This document shows positions 13,906 to 28,049 of a stretch of 64,000 bases of DNA, in pieces. Made by a program: the position numbers and the translations under genes. Numbering within the stretch: the first letter of the stretch is position 1; each line of letters opens with the position of its first letter. The notes beneath the pieces were generated by a model that saw nothing but the letters and a program-made list of their open reading frames with translations, ran no database searches and had not been told where the DNA came from. Origin of the DNA: Orthonyx spaldingii (Eukaryota; Chordata; Aves; Passeriformes; Orthonychidae); contig VZTJ01001640.1 of assembly GCA_013397795.1 (NCBI GenBank), forward strand, positions 726,241-790,240, written 5' to 3'.

Positions 13906-15204
13906 CTTTTAATTTTCCCCCTTTTTCTTTTTTTTGTTTTCCTCCCTACAGTTTTAAGTAAGGGGCTGTGGGGCAGTAGAATTTCTTTGTGCCGGGGGAA
14001 GTCTGATTTTATGTGGTTCTGGAGCTGGTTTGCTGTTTAGCACAGAGCCACCAGTTCTGTCCTGTTTGGTTTATGCTAAAATTTGATTTTAACATTCTTT
14101 TAGAAGGTGAGAAGAGATATTGGTACATTTTTTTTTCACACTCCTTTGGGACAAATACATTGCAGGGTGTCTCTTGGGTCTCCTTTTCTTTGCTTCTAAA
14201 CTCCATTTAGTGATAACATGGGATTGATGAGTCTAACTTCATGAAAAAATGTTTGCTAGCTTTGTTATCATGAGTGCTTAGTGATACTAAAAGGAGCATA
14301 GCTGAGTTTTCAGATGGTGAAGGGGAACTTGTAATATAGGCACTTGGAAAAACTCCATTTGAATTCATAATCTGAGCCAATTTTCATTCTTTTTGGAGTG
14401 AACTACAGAAAAAATATTAAATGTCAACTTGCCAAAAACATAACCTCTGCCTATAAACACAATGGAGACGGACAAACATTGTGTGGGGAAATGTCAATTC
14501 AAATTCAAATCTTAATATAAATTTGGGGTTTGCAAATACTTTGAGACATACAAGTTGGCTGTTTCCCTAGGAAAACTTATCAATTATTTAGGAGTGTTTG
14601 TGAGAAGCCAGCTTAAATTCATAACAAGACTATCACTCCAAGAAATATGAATCTAAACATCAAGTTCATTTAGTCAGGGAACAAAACCAAACCAATTTCT
14701 TGATCCAAACTGAACCAAGTAGCCAACATCCAGAACCACTTACCAAAACTATGTGAGAATCATTTGGAATGAAGAGTTGATACAAACAGCTTTTTCACTT
14801 CTCATAAATATCTCAAAAACAGAAAGGGGGGGGGAAGCCTGTATTCTCCATTTCCCCTGTTGCTTACACCAGTCTTTCTGATTTAAGGAGGATCACTTCT
14901 CTGAGCCAACTCCTCTTCCTCATAAGGCAGCTGGGAAGAGGGAAACGTAGGCTGAGTCTATATTTGTATATCTGTTTGGATTAGAAATGTGCTTTTATCT
15001 CCCAGTCACCCCCACAGTCTGCACTGTGGTACGTGTTACACAAGGTCAGATAAAAATAACAAAACTTGAGCCCAAACTGTTGAAAAAATTTCAATTTATG
15101 GGACCATAGTGGAGGAAGCAAAAAACAAATCATCCCCCAAATATGTAGAGCACAGAAATCAGGTCCACAGCATCAGCTATTGCCCTCCTTGGAGTAGCTC
15201 ATAA
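13906..15204. other. Unassigned, apparently noncoding DNA
   Basis: Pyrimidine-rich start (TTTTCTTTTAATTTTCCCCC), then AT-rich sequence almost free of long frames. Nothing recognised. Confidence 0.5.
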
Positions 15205-15750
15205 GGTGATGGATGACAGTGATATCGACGCCGTCACACGGAGGCAAAACCATCTAGGGAAAGACTGGGAAAGGCAGCGAGACCATCGAGGACTAGTTGA
15301 CATACCTTGGGAGCCAAAGCGAACTCCAAGGTTCATCCACTTCCCAGCACTCAGCAATAAAAATAAATCCTATTAACTTCCATCACAACTGAATTCTCGT
15401 TCAGCTCTGCCACAGTAGCCAACTCTTATTAAGAGAGGGCACATTGAGAGCCTGCGCTTAATCCCCGCTCCGAACTCTATGTGGCACTGGTCAACATCCT
15501 CTGGTAGTGAGAGACTCAACAGGCTTGTGAGATCCTGGAAATTAGTTCAAAGAGGCTGGAGAACACTTTTATGAATCTAGCTGGCTGCACACAGGAGCTG
15601 AGTCCCTTTTCCTTGCTGACTTTACGTGCAACAAATACGCTGCATAAAGCACAATGTATTTATTAAGAAATAAGTAAGTGCAGATTAGTATCTTTTAAGC
15701 ATTTTAAGCTACCTACTAAACCAGATCTGGTAATAAAAGCTAAAGCCAAA
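15205..15750. promoter_or_regulatory. Candidate conserved noncoding element (CpG-retaining)
   Basis: CpGs are frequent between 15225 and 15345 (GATATCGACGCCGTCACACG, GCGAG, ATCGAGG, AAGCGAAC), against a background where they are rare. A CpG-bearing stretch near 15460 (CTGCGCTTAATCCCCGCTCC) contains TAATCC, a K50 homeodomain site. AT-rich sequence with TAAT cores follows. No open frame supports coding. The call rests on composition alone. Confidence 0.3.
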
Positions 15751-18700
15751 AAACTGGCAAAATTTCATTAACAGAGATAAAATAACTTTAATGATCATGG
15801 CTATGGTTTAAATTAGAAGAATTGGGAGGGTGAGGAGAGATTGCTTTGAAGTGCCTTCATCTTCCAAGGAATATGACCATTGCTACAGTTTTTTGCTGAT
15901 GTTCATTCTCACAAGCCCAACCATTTTGTGAGTCACCTGGAACTGGTTTCAAATTTTAAATATTACAATCTAGAAGTCTTATTGCATCTAACCTCACTGC
16001 AGCTTTCTTAGTTCTTCTAAATTACTTCTACAGCTCTGCAGGGCTTGGTGTTGGCTTGGGTTTTTTCTTCATTTTTGGTATGTGTGTTTTATTTTTTGAA
16101 CAAGTTCTTCCTGCAAAGCACCCCCTCAAAGCAAAAGCCCCCACCTTTTAAAATTTTTTTCTCTTAGATATCAAACTGTTTGTGGCATTCTTGTGCGTGC
16201 TACATGAAATATGATCAAAGAGAAGTCACAGAGCTAAAAAAAGTCATTAACTTTCTCTTTTCTTCCTGCTTTACTTATGTAGTAGATTTTGCAGTTTCTC
16301 TGCAATAGCCAAGCTGCACTTACTCTTTTCTTTACTTTCCAGTTGCTGATGTCAGTGATGCCTTCATACACACTTCATCTAGCCTAGAAGAGTGTAAGAA
16401 GAGCCAAAGCTGAAAAAAAATTACTGAAAGATTTAATAACAGCTTTTATCCAGCAAGTTTCAAAGAGGGCTCATTTTGCACTTTCCCTGTATTTAACGAA
16501 AACAATTTCAAAGTTGAATTGTCCTCAAGCACTTTCAGTTTTGTTTTCTTCTCATTCTCCTTTCTTGTTCCCCATCAGTGAATGGATTCAATAGCAGTAG
16601 AAAGCCAAAATACTCAATCATTGTGCCCTTTCAATGGGCCATAATTATACTAAGGCTGCATAGAGTATTAGGCAATACAGTGTGAATAAACCTCTCCTTT
16701 TATATAATAATCTGAATTTTACAGGTCATTCCTGGGAAAACTGTACACACATCTGTACAACTTTTCCATAGGAGCATACAGAGCTGTTATCATTTGCCAG
16801 AACTTTCTCATTTTAGTCCTAGAACTGTCATTGTCAAACTAATCCTGTGTTTCTTATTGACTGAGAAGTAGTACGAATCCATACTGAAAGCTCTCCAGGG
16901 CCTTTAAAATGTTTTTGTGTCTGTAACAGCACATCTATCTAATCTGCAATGGTCTGCTCATTTAAGAACACTAACTGGTAGAGATAAGCACAGGTTTCCA
17001 GTTTCTTACCTGCAGGGCAGTGGTTAGGTGGTTTATAGGCAAGATGACCTCAGGTTGTCACCAACTTTATCCTGTTATTCTGGGTGCTCACACAAATGTC
17101 TGAAGCTGTACATGTCATATTAGCAGCCACCTGAAGGCTGAATGTCCTATCCATTCTCCTCCTTCACAGGGATGGGGGAGAAAGCAATGGGAATACATCC
17201 AGCGCTTCCAGGAAGTGCTAAAGGGGAATCAGGAGGACAAAGTGAGCAACACAGTGACTTCATTAATAGATTTCTGTGCACTAAATCAGTTTGCCCTCAA
17301 GAATCAAGAACAGAAAATCTGAATCCATGAGCATCATGCAGAAAAAGACACTGACCAGATCAGTTGAAGGGTTTCCTGATAATTTTAAATGTATTTTGTA
17401 TCATTTATTTAGATTATTTAGGTGTTTTCACCAAAGCAAATCAACTGCCTTACCTGATGTGTGATGTTTCCAGATCCTTCACTGTTCCTCTGTCCATCCA
17501 TCCCACCTGTCATGGCAGTGTGGCTGTTTCAGATTGCTTCTACATCCAATGGAAAGTTGCTGAATACAGAAACAAATACAAAATCGGGACAATCAGGGTA
17601 AACTGGGACACCTGAGTACAGTAGCTGGAGGATGTTTTGTTGCTTTTATGTCCAGGGCAGAGTTATATATTTTTTCTGCTAGAATCTGGCCTGGGTCACA
17701 TCAGGCTCTGGTGGCACTTCAGCAGCATCACATCACAAATGGGTGACCCTGAGGTGACACTGTCTCCTGCCTGGGTGCAAGGAAAAGAGCGGATCTGACC
17801 TTTGGGTTTTGCAGCTTTGACACTTTGATCAAGCCCTACTCCATTAATAAATGAAAGTTCACCTACAAGAAGGCACACCCCACACTTAGTATACCAAATC
17901 TCTGCTTTGCTAATCAAAATAAATAAAGTACTTGTGATTAATTTGGAAAAGTAGCATCAGTCAGGTGACTATGGCATCTGCTTGACATTTTTCCCATTCC
18001 TTTCCTATCACATGATGAAGACTCTCTGTACTAGTAAAGCAAGGTATTATAAATTCAATATCCAAATTTTCCACCATGCCAGCAATTGTTTTAAGCCTGC
18101 TTCTTATGCCTTTTATCTCTCTTACAAATCTTGAAGGGAATCAGATTCATCATTACACAAATGGCCTTTATTTCTGGCTGTTAAAAACCTGATGATAAGC
18201 AACATTTCCAAGGAAGAAAAAGCAGTCAATTTCCGAAGCATGTGCAGAGTTAATGTCTGCAGTAATTGCGACTAAGTACGGTAGAGCAGAGATGCTCTGC
18301 CAGCTGGAGCCAGGGATTAAAAAGGAAACATCTGTGCTGAGATTATAGGAACAGAGGAAGCTGTGGGAAGGAAGGAAGCGAGAATGCCCATGTAGGTCCA
18401 CCTACCTCATTTGAACTTCTCCTTTTCCCCATGGTTTTGTTTTCCTTTCACTAAATTCTGTGTATTTACCGTTATGAGTGCAAAGAACAGCCTGTCTGAT
18501 GTCCCTGCTGTTCGACCTTTCCCTTAGACCATCCTCATGGCCACACATCGTACCAGAATGGGTCCTAAGAGCGGGAGTTGGGCATATGCTGAAAACTGAG
18601 CATGTTTTAAAGTGATTTGCTGAGCAAGGACACCTTTGAGCATAATGACTTGAAACAAAACTTTGGGCCCCAACCAACAAACTACTTACAAGGAAACAAG

Positions 18701-21700
18701 TTTTAGGCAGACAAAATCCCTTCGTCTCGGTGGGAGTATACACAAACTTAAATTTACATGAGTTTAATTATTCAGCTGGACTAGGAGCTAAACAAGCAGC
18801 AAGACTACACTCCAATAGCAAAAGTATTGCCCATTGTATCAGAACTGGAATGCATCATTGTAGATATTGAATACTGGTTGTATTCTTAATTCTGCATTCA
18901 ATAAAACATGCTGAATGTAATGAAAATTGTGGTGTTCCTTCCAGATATCAGAACTTTAAAACCTGTCCTTTCTTTAGGAATTTTTTCCCCTTCATTCTCA
19001 CTTAAATAGTGAATGAAAGCTACAAGCAATGCATTCCAATAAATAATAAACTCCGGTGGCTAGGTAACATGTTAAGGAAGATGAGACATACTTAAAACAA
19101 TTTTAAAAGCATAGCAATGAGAAAATTCTATACATGTACAGACACACATTTATCTAGTCAGCTTAAATTCTAATGAAATATTATAGGTTGCTTTTATCCC
19201 TCCCAGTAATGAAGATTTACAAGTTTGCAGTAGATTTGCAGAAATCGCCCTTGGTACAGGAAGGTCAAAAAGAGATTAGAGAACTCTTCACATTCACAAT
19301 ATTTTGTTTTTATTTTTATTTCTACTCCAATTCCCTTTGAACTCGTGTTCCTCTGGTGAGGTGAAAACTCAGGGGTGAAGGAATTGAAGGTGGGGAGAAG
19401 GCGGGAGGAGAGGAGGAAGAAAAGCTAGAAGGGAATTACTCCTTTCAAAAATAAATCAATCAATAGAAAAAGCACAGAAGTATTACTTTAAAAAAAAAAA
19501 AAAATTCCCAGAGCCAGCACACACACTCCATTTCTACTAATTGGATTGTGATGTGTTTGCCTTTAATATGTGCAGCCAGCCCCTATGCCCTGCCTTGTGC
19601 ACATGTCATGTCCTTTTAGCATCAGCAGCCACTGGCCTGATTCTCAGTCCTTGCTAACATGTTCCCAAGTAGTATCGTGTGACGAGGGGGAACGGAGAGG
19701 GAGAGCTGGGGGAGAGCAGCCAACGCCAGCACAAGCGATTGGTGGCTTTGTTGAAATGCTACAGACAATTCTCTTCTAATCGCTACCCCTTTCATTTGAT
19801 TTCAATTCTTTGTTTCTTGTTGATATGTCAAAGAAAGGCTACATCGGCCGTAAAACAAAAGGATGGATTCAAGCAGGGTTTTTCCTTAATCCTCTCTTCT
19901 CCTTTCTCTCTCACCCTGCTTTCAGCAGATTTTCAATATCATTAGTTTCTCTGAGCGTTTGCTTTTTTTCTGTTCTTGTTTAGAAAGGGAGGAGCTGTCA
20001 GAGACCACAAAAACTCTATTGGGTTCAAAGCAGAGAAGTTTGAAATGCTGCAATAACATTGATGAAATCCTAAAATATGGTGAAGCCAGGGAAGAACACG
20101 GTGGGCAGAGAGAGAACACCTGCTCTCTCCATACTTCTCAGACCAAGTTTCCTCTTGCTACTACACCTTTAGACTCAATATTTTATCTATTTATTTTAAA
20201 CAATTTGCTGAAATATTTTGCAAAGGTCCTACCTGGTGGAACAACACATTCTCCATAGAGGAGCCCTCTGTGTTACATGACTGCCAGAAAAATCAGAAGA
20301 AATTTATGGGCTGCACCTCCATAATATTTTCATTTCTTTTCACTCACTAACTCTGTAAAAAGCATCATATAAAGCTTTAGATGCAAGTATTTTGCCAGTT
20401 GCTTGAGGAGAGAAACAGGTTAGCCATCTAACTCTACTGCTCTTTTAGTGAGATTGCCCAGACAGGACATTCAAAATATAGGATTTTGAAAATAATTCGC
20501 TTCCACCATCACTAAAAGTGAAATACACTTGAATAACGTTGACCTTCTTTTAAAGTATGTAGATGCTTCTGCACAGGTTAAATGTCAGATTAAAACCTAC
20601 ATGGACTTTTTGAGTGGCATGTGAGCAGAAATCAGACGAGACCCAGACACCAGAAAACAGACTTTGCACTTATTCTGGGACCACATCTGAGTGCCTGATC
20701 ATTTTGCCCAATTTTTTCCATTTGATTTATAAAAAGAGAGCAGTGAAGTTGGACTGGGATACATCAGACCACAAATTACACTGGACTTTGAGGTCTCACT
20801 GGTTGGCTCTCCAGGGTTTATCTGAACTAAGTGCACATTGGGTTTGCTCAATGGAACCTTCTCCTAAATGTAGTTTCTCACCGGGTTCCTGGTGTGTCCA
20901 TATTGGTGTGAATAAGAGATACCTTCTGGTTCAGTGAAGATACAACTTTGCCTGCAAAGTTACTCAGCCAACATCTCCAATGTTTACTTTCTGCTTTAAA
21001 GTGAACTAGAGGACTTTGTGGACTTTGTTATGTCAGAACTACCGAAATCACCTGCAGTGGCTTTTCCTGAAATCTGAGATCCCAAGTGATGCTTTGCTTA
21101 GAGATCAACCCTTCAATATCCTGAAAAACAGTTAAGAAAAGCACAATTAATCCAGTAGGGACCAGAAGTGAAATCAGATTCACAAATCCAAACCAGAAAA
21201 GTGAGCATACTGCTTACCTTATTTAAGTCATAACAAATACCAAACTCTGTGTATTCCATCTCCTTAAAAAAGGCTTTGTGGCACTATTCTTTGCCACAGA
21301 GGTGGTGGTGTGCAGTGGGGTAACACAGAGATCAGCCTGCCCTTCCTGTTTTGGACCCTCAGCTATCCCAGATCACCAGCTAAATGTCAGGTACATGCCC
21401 TTAGCATGTCTCATTGTGATACCTGTTAAAAACAAAGGTGCAGAAGCAGCAGCTTTAAAATTTTGTGAAAAGACAACTTATGGCTGTCCCCATCAAAATA
21501 GGTTCAGAATTTTAACCTGTACAGCTTTTATCACCTTACAGAGCTGAGCCATTTGTTTCTTAAACTGCTCTGAACCATCTCTTTGGACAAGACCATGTAA
21601 TCCCAAGCTTTCAAGTAATGACAGACACTACAGAGAATAAAAGAGCACCAGCATGGACATTTTCAAAGAAAACCCATGCAAACTTAATGCAAACTTAAAA

Positions 21701-24617
21701 TACCCTTGGAAAGGGGGAAATAACCTAGCACATGAGAACTCAGCACTTTACTCACTTTCATTAAGAGAATACTAATAGAAATAAAAAACCCAAACCATTG
21801 GGAATTCCAGGAGAAAAACCAAAACAACTAAATCCTTAAAACAGTAAGGATCCAGGCTGATGCAGCTTGAAACATCAATTAGTTCCCCCCTTGACCTGTG
21901 TTTGATTAGCACATGTGCACATCCTGAACTCTGACATCTCTCCTGCACCCTGCTTGTGTGGCACTCTGTGTTCCATCCCAGTTCTGCTGCCGTGGGTTTC
22001 AGTGGCACTGGCACAAGCTGCTGACAGTCCCTGTACCTGCAAGCTGAGCCCGTGCCGTGCCATGCACTAGTCAGATGTGCAGCTTACCAGCGTGTTACTG
22101 CAAGCAAAACCCTGTAATGTAGCAGCTTGGCAAGGGAATAGTTTCCCTTTTATCTCTTATTAAAGGGGATCAGGTGTTTGCCCATGAGAACTGCACTCTA
22201 AGCTACATGATTCTTTTTTTTTTTTTTTTCCCCTGGAATATGCCCATAAACTAGATATGTGTCTGTTTAAATAAGCATAAAATTATGAGTATCCTGCAGC
22301 AAAAATGAGACAGCAGCATTCAGGAGTAATGTGGATAAAAAAGCTCATTCTTTTCCCCTTCCATGACTTTGGTGGTGAACTCTGAGCCTATGGAGAATTT
22401 TCAAGGACAAAGAAGGGTCCCTACAGCTGACAAAGCCTTTTTAGAATAAGCTTTTCAATGCATTGGATTGAGAAGCAGCAGCATAAAAGCTGTGATCTGT
22501 ATTTAGGTGCAGATATAATTCTCAGTATGCTGGCAGCTCGCTGTGCTAAGGAGCAGCATCTCCCTCAGGTTTGCCACACACCCTCCACTTTTCCAGACAA
22601 CAGAGAGGACTTTACTGTTCCCTCAGTTGAGACCATAGAGCTTTATTAGTTGCACTGACTGCAGGAATCTCGTGTTCTTGAGCCTTCTTATTTTAAAGCC
22701 TTTCATTTCCCCAGACAGCTGCAAGGTGTCCCTTCAAGGATTTTGCTTTTTTTTGATTTATACTTTTATACACTCAAATCTCAATTGAGATATCCCAGCC
22801 TCATTCTGTTTCTGACCTTACACCATCAGACTGGACTGACCCTCCATCTCTCAGGACTGGGCTGGATTCCAGCCCAGGTTATGGAAGCACTGGGGCAGAG
22901 CTGCCAAGCAACCCATCAGCCAAATCCCAGGGGGACACTTCACCCAGAGCCGCTGCCGGCCACGCGAGCCCGCTCAGCTCTCCACCCTCTGAACTTCTGA
23001 CTCCAGCCTTGTTTTTAACCAAGGGTTCGTTCTGGGTTCACTTTGTTTTTCTGAGAAAACCCTGCCCAAGCTGAGCACGGCAATCCCGCAGATGGCATGG
23101 AAGTGGATGACATGGGGCTGAGAACTGCAGACAATACTGAGAATTGTCATATTTATTGGTTTTGTTTTTGGTTTTTTTTAAAAGCAGCAATTTCAGCTAG
23201 GAGTGAGCTTGTTGGCAGTGAGCTGGAGTTCCTGAGAGCCAAGGCACCTGCTTCTGGTCATTGTTCTCCATCTACCACACCTGTAACCGTGAGGATATCC
23301 AGGTATTCGATGAGCTCCAACCTCAGCCAAGAAGACCCAGCCCGCAGAGAGGCAACACCCAGGGGTTGACACTTTTGTGTCACAAACCTGCAAGTGGAAC
23401 ACGCCCAAATGAAATAAATACCTTCTCATTACATCATCACGCTTTTTTTGACTTTAAAACAAAGAGCAAAAAAAACCAGAGATGCTTTACTGGAATAACC
23501 TAACTGTCAGAATCAGACTGGAAAAATGCAGCTGCTGCATAAACCTCTTGCTGAAAATCCTTTCACTGTCAGAAAGCCTCTGTTCTGCACAATATATTTC
23601 TCTTAAATTAATACCTTTTTAAAAATCAGTAGAAGTAGGAGAAAAACAGCTCTTATTCAGGAGAAACTGAGGCAATTTGAGCCAGTATAGGCTGGATTAG
23701 CTTCCAGCATAGAAGCCATTTAAATAAACCTCTAAACAGTCCTTAGTACTTGCTTAAATAATAAAGGGGAAAAAATAGAGGTTTTAAAGCTGGAGGTCTA
23801 TAAAATCTCTATTCCTGTCCTATTCAAGAGCCACCCTTAGCTGCTGCTGATGAGAGCAAAATTGGAAGCAAATAATACTACCATCCTGCTTCCTCAATAA
23901 TGCCTTTAAAACATATAAGTGCCAGTTGAATTAGCCTATTTATAAGACTTCTTTTTTCCCCCTGACTGTAAACTCCTAATGACTCTCCGTTACACAATGC
24001 AATTCAATATGACTCAAGCTTCCAGGGGTCTTGATCCCCTCTAGATAGTGTACCACAAAAGTGATTTATAAACTACAGTCTGAGAAAGTCACAGAGACTG
24101 AAGTGATTTGAGAAAATAGTTCAGGCTTGTAAGTGAATACAAGTGCTATGAATTCCAATGACAGAATAATACCCCCTCCCCAAATCTTTTTTTAGCTTAT
24201 TTCATACAACAGAGAGAAAGGTGGTGTTGAAGGAAAGAGAGGGAAGGAATAAAAAACCCAAAGGGGATAAGAAAATTGAGAGCTGTATGGGGAGGGCTAA
24301 TCAGGCACACACGAAAGTAAGATTTTTTTTTTTTTTGTATGAAAAAGTGTAATGAGAGCCTGTTTGCATTGCAGATCATATCACTGAAACCGAGCAATTT
24401 TGAATGGAGCACTCTGGCTGGAGGAGGCAGGGAAAGAGCTAATAAAAGCAGAGACCACTGATAAGCTGAACTCGGATATCAGATGTGTCATTGGAGGAGA
24501 AAAATACATATTTGTCATCCTTCCTTCCCCCCAAAGAAGTGGGCAGCAAACCTAGGTTCTTGTATTTTCTTTTCTTGAGAAAGACTCTTTATCTCAAAAG
24601 TTATTTTGGATTGAACA
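15751..24617. other. Unassigned AT-rich DNA with few open frames
   Basis: Between 14300 and 17100 no frame reaches 60 codons. From 16400 to 16720 the sequence is AT-rich and free of recognised repeats, with homeodomain-like TAAT cores. Homopolymers occur at 19490-19504 (A), 22214-22229 (T) and 24323-24336 (T). No gene or transposon was recognised. Confidence 0.5.
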
Positions 24618-24684
24618 GGGAGGGGGGGGGGAAACCAGAANTATTGAAAAGTTTTGTTGAGGATGGAGGGGGGGGGGGGGGGGG
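24618..24684 (+). repeat. Duplicated G-run unit around an N
   Basis: A G10 run (24622-24631) followed by AAACCAGAA and an N at 24641 is echoed by a G17 run (24668-24684) followed by the same AAACCAGAA. The two copies are about 50 bases apart. Either a small tandem duplication or an assembly artefact at a homopolymer could cause this. The runs can also form G-quadruplexes. Confidence 0.7.
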
Positions 24685-27600
24685 AAACCAGAAAGAATCC
24701 CAAAGCATGCAGTTCCTTCTCACAACACAGATTTTCCTATCCGAATTTCAAAAGGGGCTGTTATTTTGGTGTCTGTTCCCTTCCCCCTCCCCTTATCTCC
24801 TCTCCCTGTCTTTCATATTGAGGCGTTTGGTCTAAAGACAACCAGGGAGCTAAATATATATTAATTAGAACTCTTGAGGCTGCCATCAATGAGATACAAT
24901 TATCCCAAACTGTTGCTATTACAGGCTCTGATAGCTTCATTTAAATTCCTGAATAAAACATGAAATATCTTTAATGAGAAATGAATATAGTTGTCAGGAG
25001 GGAGTAGTTGTGATATTGTTACTAGTTGAGATATAGAAGATGAAGACATAATATGAATACCTCCGACTTTATATAAAAATGATGGCTGTTAGCAAAAGAC
25101 AGATACTCCTTCAGAGACTTCATTTGGGCTGCATATCAAAAACCATAGAAAATAGCAACACATCTCTTGCAAGGAAACTCTGCTCTCCAAAAGGCAGCTG
25201 GGACTGCTGTTGTGTCGCAAGCCATATCAGCTACAAGGTGTAACACTGGTCTAAAAAATTCTTTACCATTAAGGGGAATGTAAACAAATCACGTGAAGCC
25301 CAGTGAAATATTCCTTTTGTCTTGTTACTCAGTGGCTGACCAGGGGAGTTCTGTGTGGAAAACTCCCACACACAACCACACACTCCCTTGTTTTTCTTAC
25401 TTTTTTTTTATTATTTTTAAGACAAATGCCAATGAGGGAGCAGAGACACTGTTCTCTTCCTTTCAAGGCAACTGAAAGGCACAAGGCCAGGCTAGCAAAG
25501 AGCAGTTCTTTAAATCACACTGTCAGGGAGAGAGGTGCTGCAACACCTCTTCATTCCTCCACAGCTGCTTGATGGACTGCACCAGTCGTACTAAAAATTC
25601 ACCCCTGAGCTGCAGTGGAGGTTTCCTTCACCTGCTGTTATTTTACTGCATTTAATGACTCTCTCCTCCTTTCCACACTCATGTATTTATCCCTTTTTTC
25701 CTTAAAGTGAGATTTGCACATTTTAAACTTTTCATCCAGGAGAATTTCTGAAATAGCTTACAGAAAAGGGGCAGCTCTGACTCCACCACAGCCCTGGAAT
25801 CCCTCACTTTCCTGGTTCCACCAGATGACAAAGCTCTCTCACTCTGGCATCCCTCCTGGAAAACAGTGGATTCTGGGGTGGAGCACAGCAGCTATTTAAC
25901 AGCATGTACCATCACTTACACTTCAGTGTAGGTCGCAAAGTGGAGATGATTACCATACTAATTGAAAGGGCATGGGAAACATTAAGGAAGCAGAACATAA
26001 TTATCCAAACTGGAAATTGCCAGGTCGTTCCCATTCTTGGAGGATCCTCTAGTGACCACAGAGAATGGTCAGGACCTCAATTTAAAGTCTCAGCACAAGT
26101 TTGCATCAAGCTTTTTTACATTAAATCAATTAATATGTATGTCCTAACTATTATTTTTGAGATACTTGTAGTGTGCTGTCTCCATTTCTTCTTCAAGCAT
26201 TGGTGTTGCCTATATTCTCTAGACACAGAGCCAGAAAATTATCTCAGGGATACAATTCAATTTCTCTTAATCAACACCTCTTTGCTTCATCGAGTCAAGC
26301 ATGTTTAATCCATTTAGAGTTAGTTGTCAAGGAATACACACCCTAATTAATATTTTCCTGAAGATGTTTATACATGACAGTATAATAAATTAAACAAAGA
26401 AAGTGAAGGATTGAAGAGGCCCTAAGTGCCTCTGTCAGACTGGACTAGAAGGGAGACCTCCATGGATTCTGTCTTTCTTCCCCATGAGATAAAACCTTAT
26501 AAGAAGTAAAGGAAATTCATATATCTAATATGTCTTTTATTCTTGGCAGTCCTCGGGGCTGTCTAAGTATGCTGCAGTTATGGCAATGACTTGCTGTGCC
26601 TCAAATCTTGCCCTTCCAGAAATGGATCAGCACTTACTGGCAGATTCCTGGGATGAGAGAAGAGTAGTCCAATCTATTGCAAAGCTTATTCTGTGCCTAC
26701 ACTTGCCATATTTGTGATCATGAAGGCTCACAAGCTGAAATATATGTATTTACACCCCACAATATGAAAATGGTTATAGTTCAACTCTCCAAAACTGGCA
26801 ACAAAATACCTTAGAAGCAGAGATGTCCAGACACAGGACCAAGAGCACAACGCAACCTCGACTGCAATACAACCAAGAGTAAAATACAAATACCTGAATG
26901 TCAACCAGAATATTTATGCCACATCCACATGTGTTAGATTTATATCAATAATAACTATTCCTGGGATCAAAAGCCAGCTTTAAGGTGAAATATTACAACT
27001 GAAAAGCAAATAGGTTATATTAACAAGCGAGTCCTTTTCCTTTATAGCAGTTTTGGGATCCCCTTGAGATAGTCCAACTTGCTGAAGCAAACACTCACTC
27101 CTGACTGCATAAGTCATCCTTAAGGAACAGAATTAAGGACCTCGGAGCCTGACACTGTGAACATCAAGTGCAATTTACAGCACTAGAATCAATGGAAGCA
27201 GAGCGATATCCAATTATACTCATTTTATTTATGTAGTTTATTTCCTGCAAAAATTAATTTTATGTTCCAAAAAATTGCTGGATTAATAGCCCTAATAACT
27301 GAGCCCATCCATCAACACAAAATACACAAGACAAACAGTGACTCTGCAGATTTTACCGTTTGGTTTAAAGCAGGACTCAATGAGAGCACGTTTGGAGAGT
27401 GACAAGAACCTCCAGAGACCCATTCAATATTTTTACCCTTTTCTGAGATGACATCTACAGTGTCAGCCAGCTATGACCAGCTGCAGTGGTGTTATTTCAG
27501 ATGGGAACAGGCGTGTTTTGCAGGAGGCAGTTGACAGCAATGAGTTTTTGACTAGCCCCTTCCAGTTGCTCAAATCTTAAACTATGGTTAAATGGCAAAA

Positions 27601-28049
27601 AAAAGGAAGAAAAAAAAGTTTGTACCAAAATCTTGACTTCAGATATCCTTCAAAATTTCCCTTCTCCTTCCCGTTGCAACTTCTCCCAGATTCACCCCAT
27701 GTTCCTGGGGCTCACTGGCACCAGTGGGAGGGGGCAGAGCAGCCAGTGAGTGCTCAGATAAGACACTCACCTTTGGCCTCCTCTCAGCAAGATGTTGGTT
27801 TTCTCCTCTTTTCTTCCATTGTTCTCTTAATTCTTAAAATAAAAACTCTTCTGACTGAAGATACCTGTTTGTTCCTATATCCTGAGAAGCCTAACAACAA
27901 AGCACTTGGAATTACTTATTGTTATGGCTTGGGGACAAGATTACATCTCTAAGTTTATAAAGCAGTGGCTACATTTGCCACTAAATACAAATGATTTTAA
28001 TAATCAGCATTATATTTGCTTCCTTCAGCAGGGTGCCTTGTCATTACTT
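24685..28049. other. Unassigned, apparently noncoding DNA
   Basis: AT-rich. A weak CR1-like 3' end (GGACTAGAAGGGAGACCTCC) lies near 26441 but is too short to call. No exon was recognised. Confidence 0.5.

Noticed and set aside
26395..26470. CR1-like 3' end near GGACTAGAAGGGAGACCTCC
   Set aside because: Only one short block matches and the neighbouring CR1 landmarks are missing.
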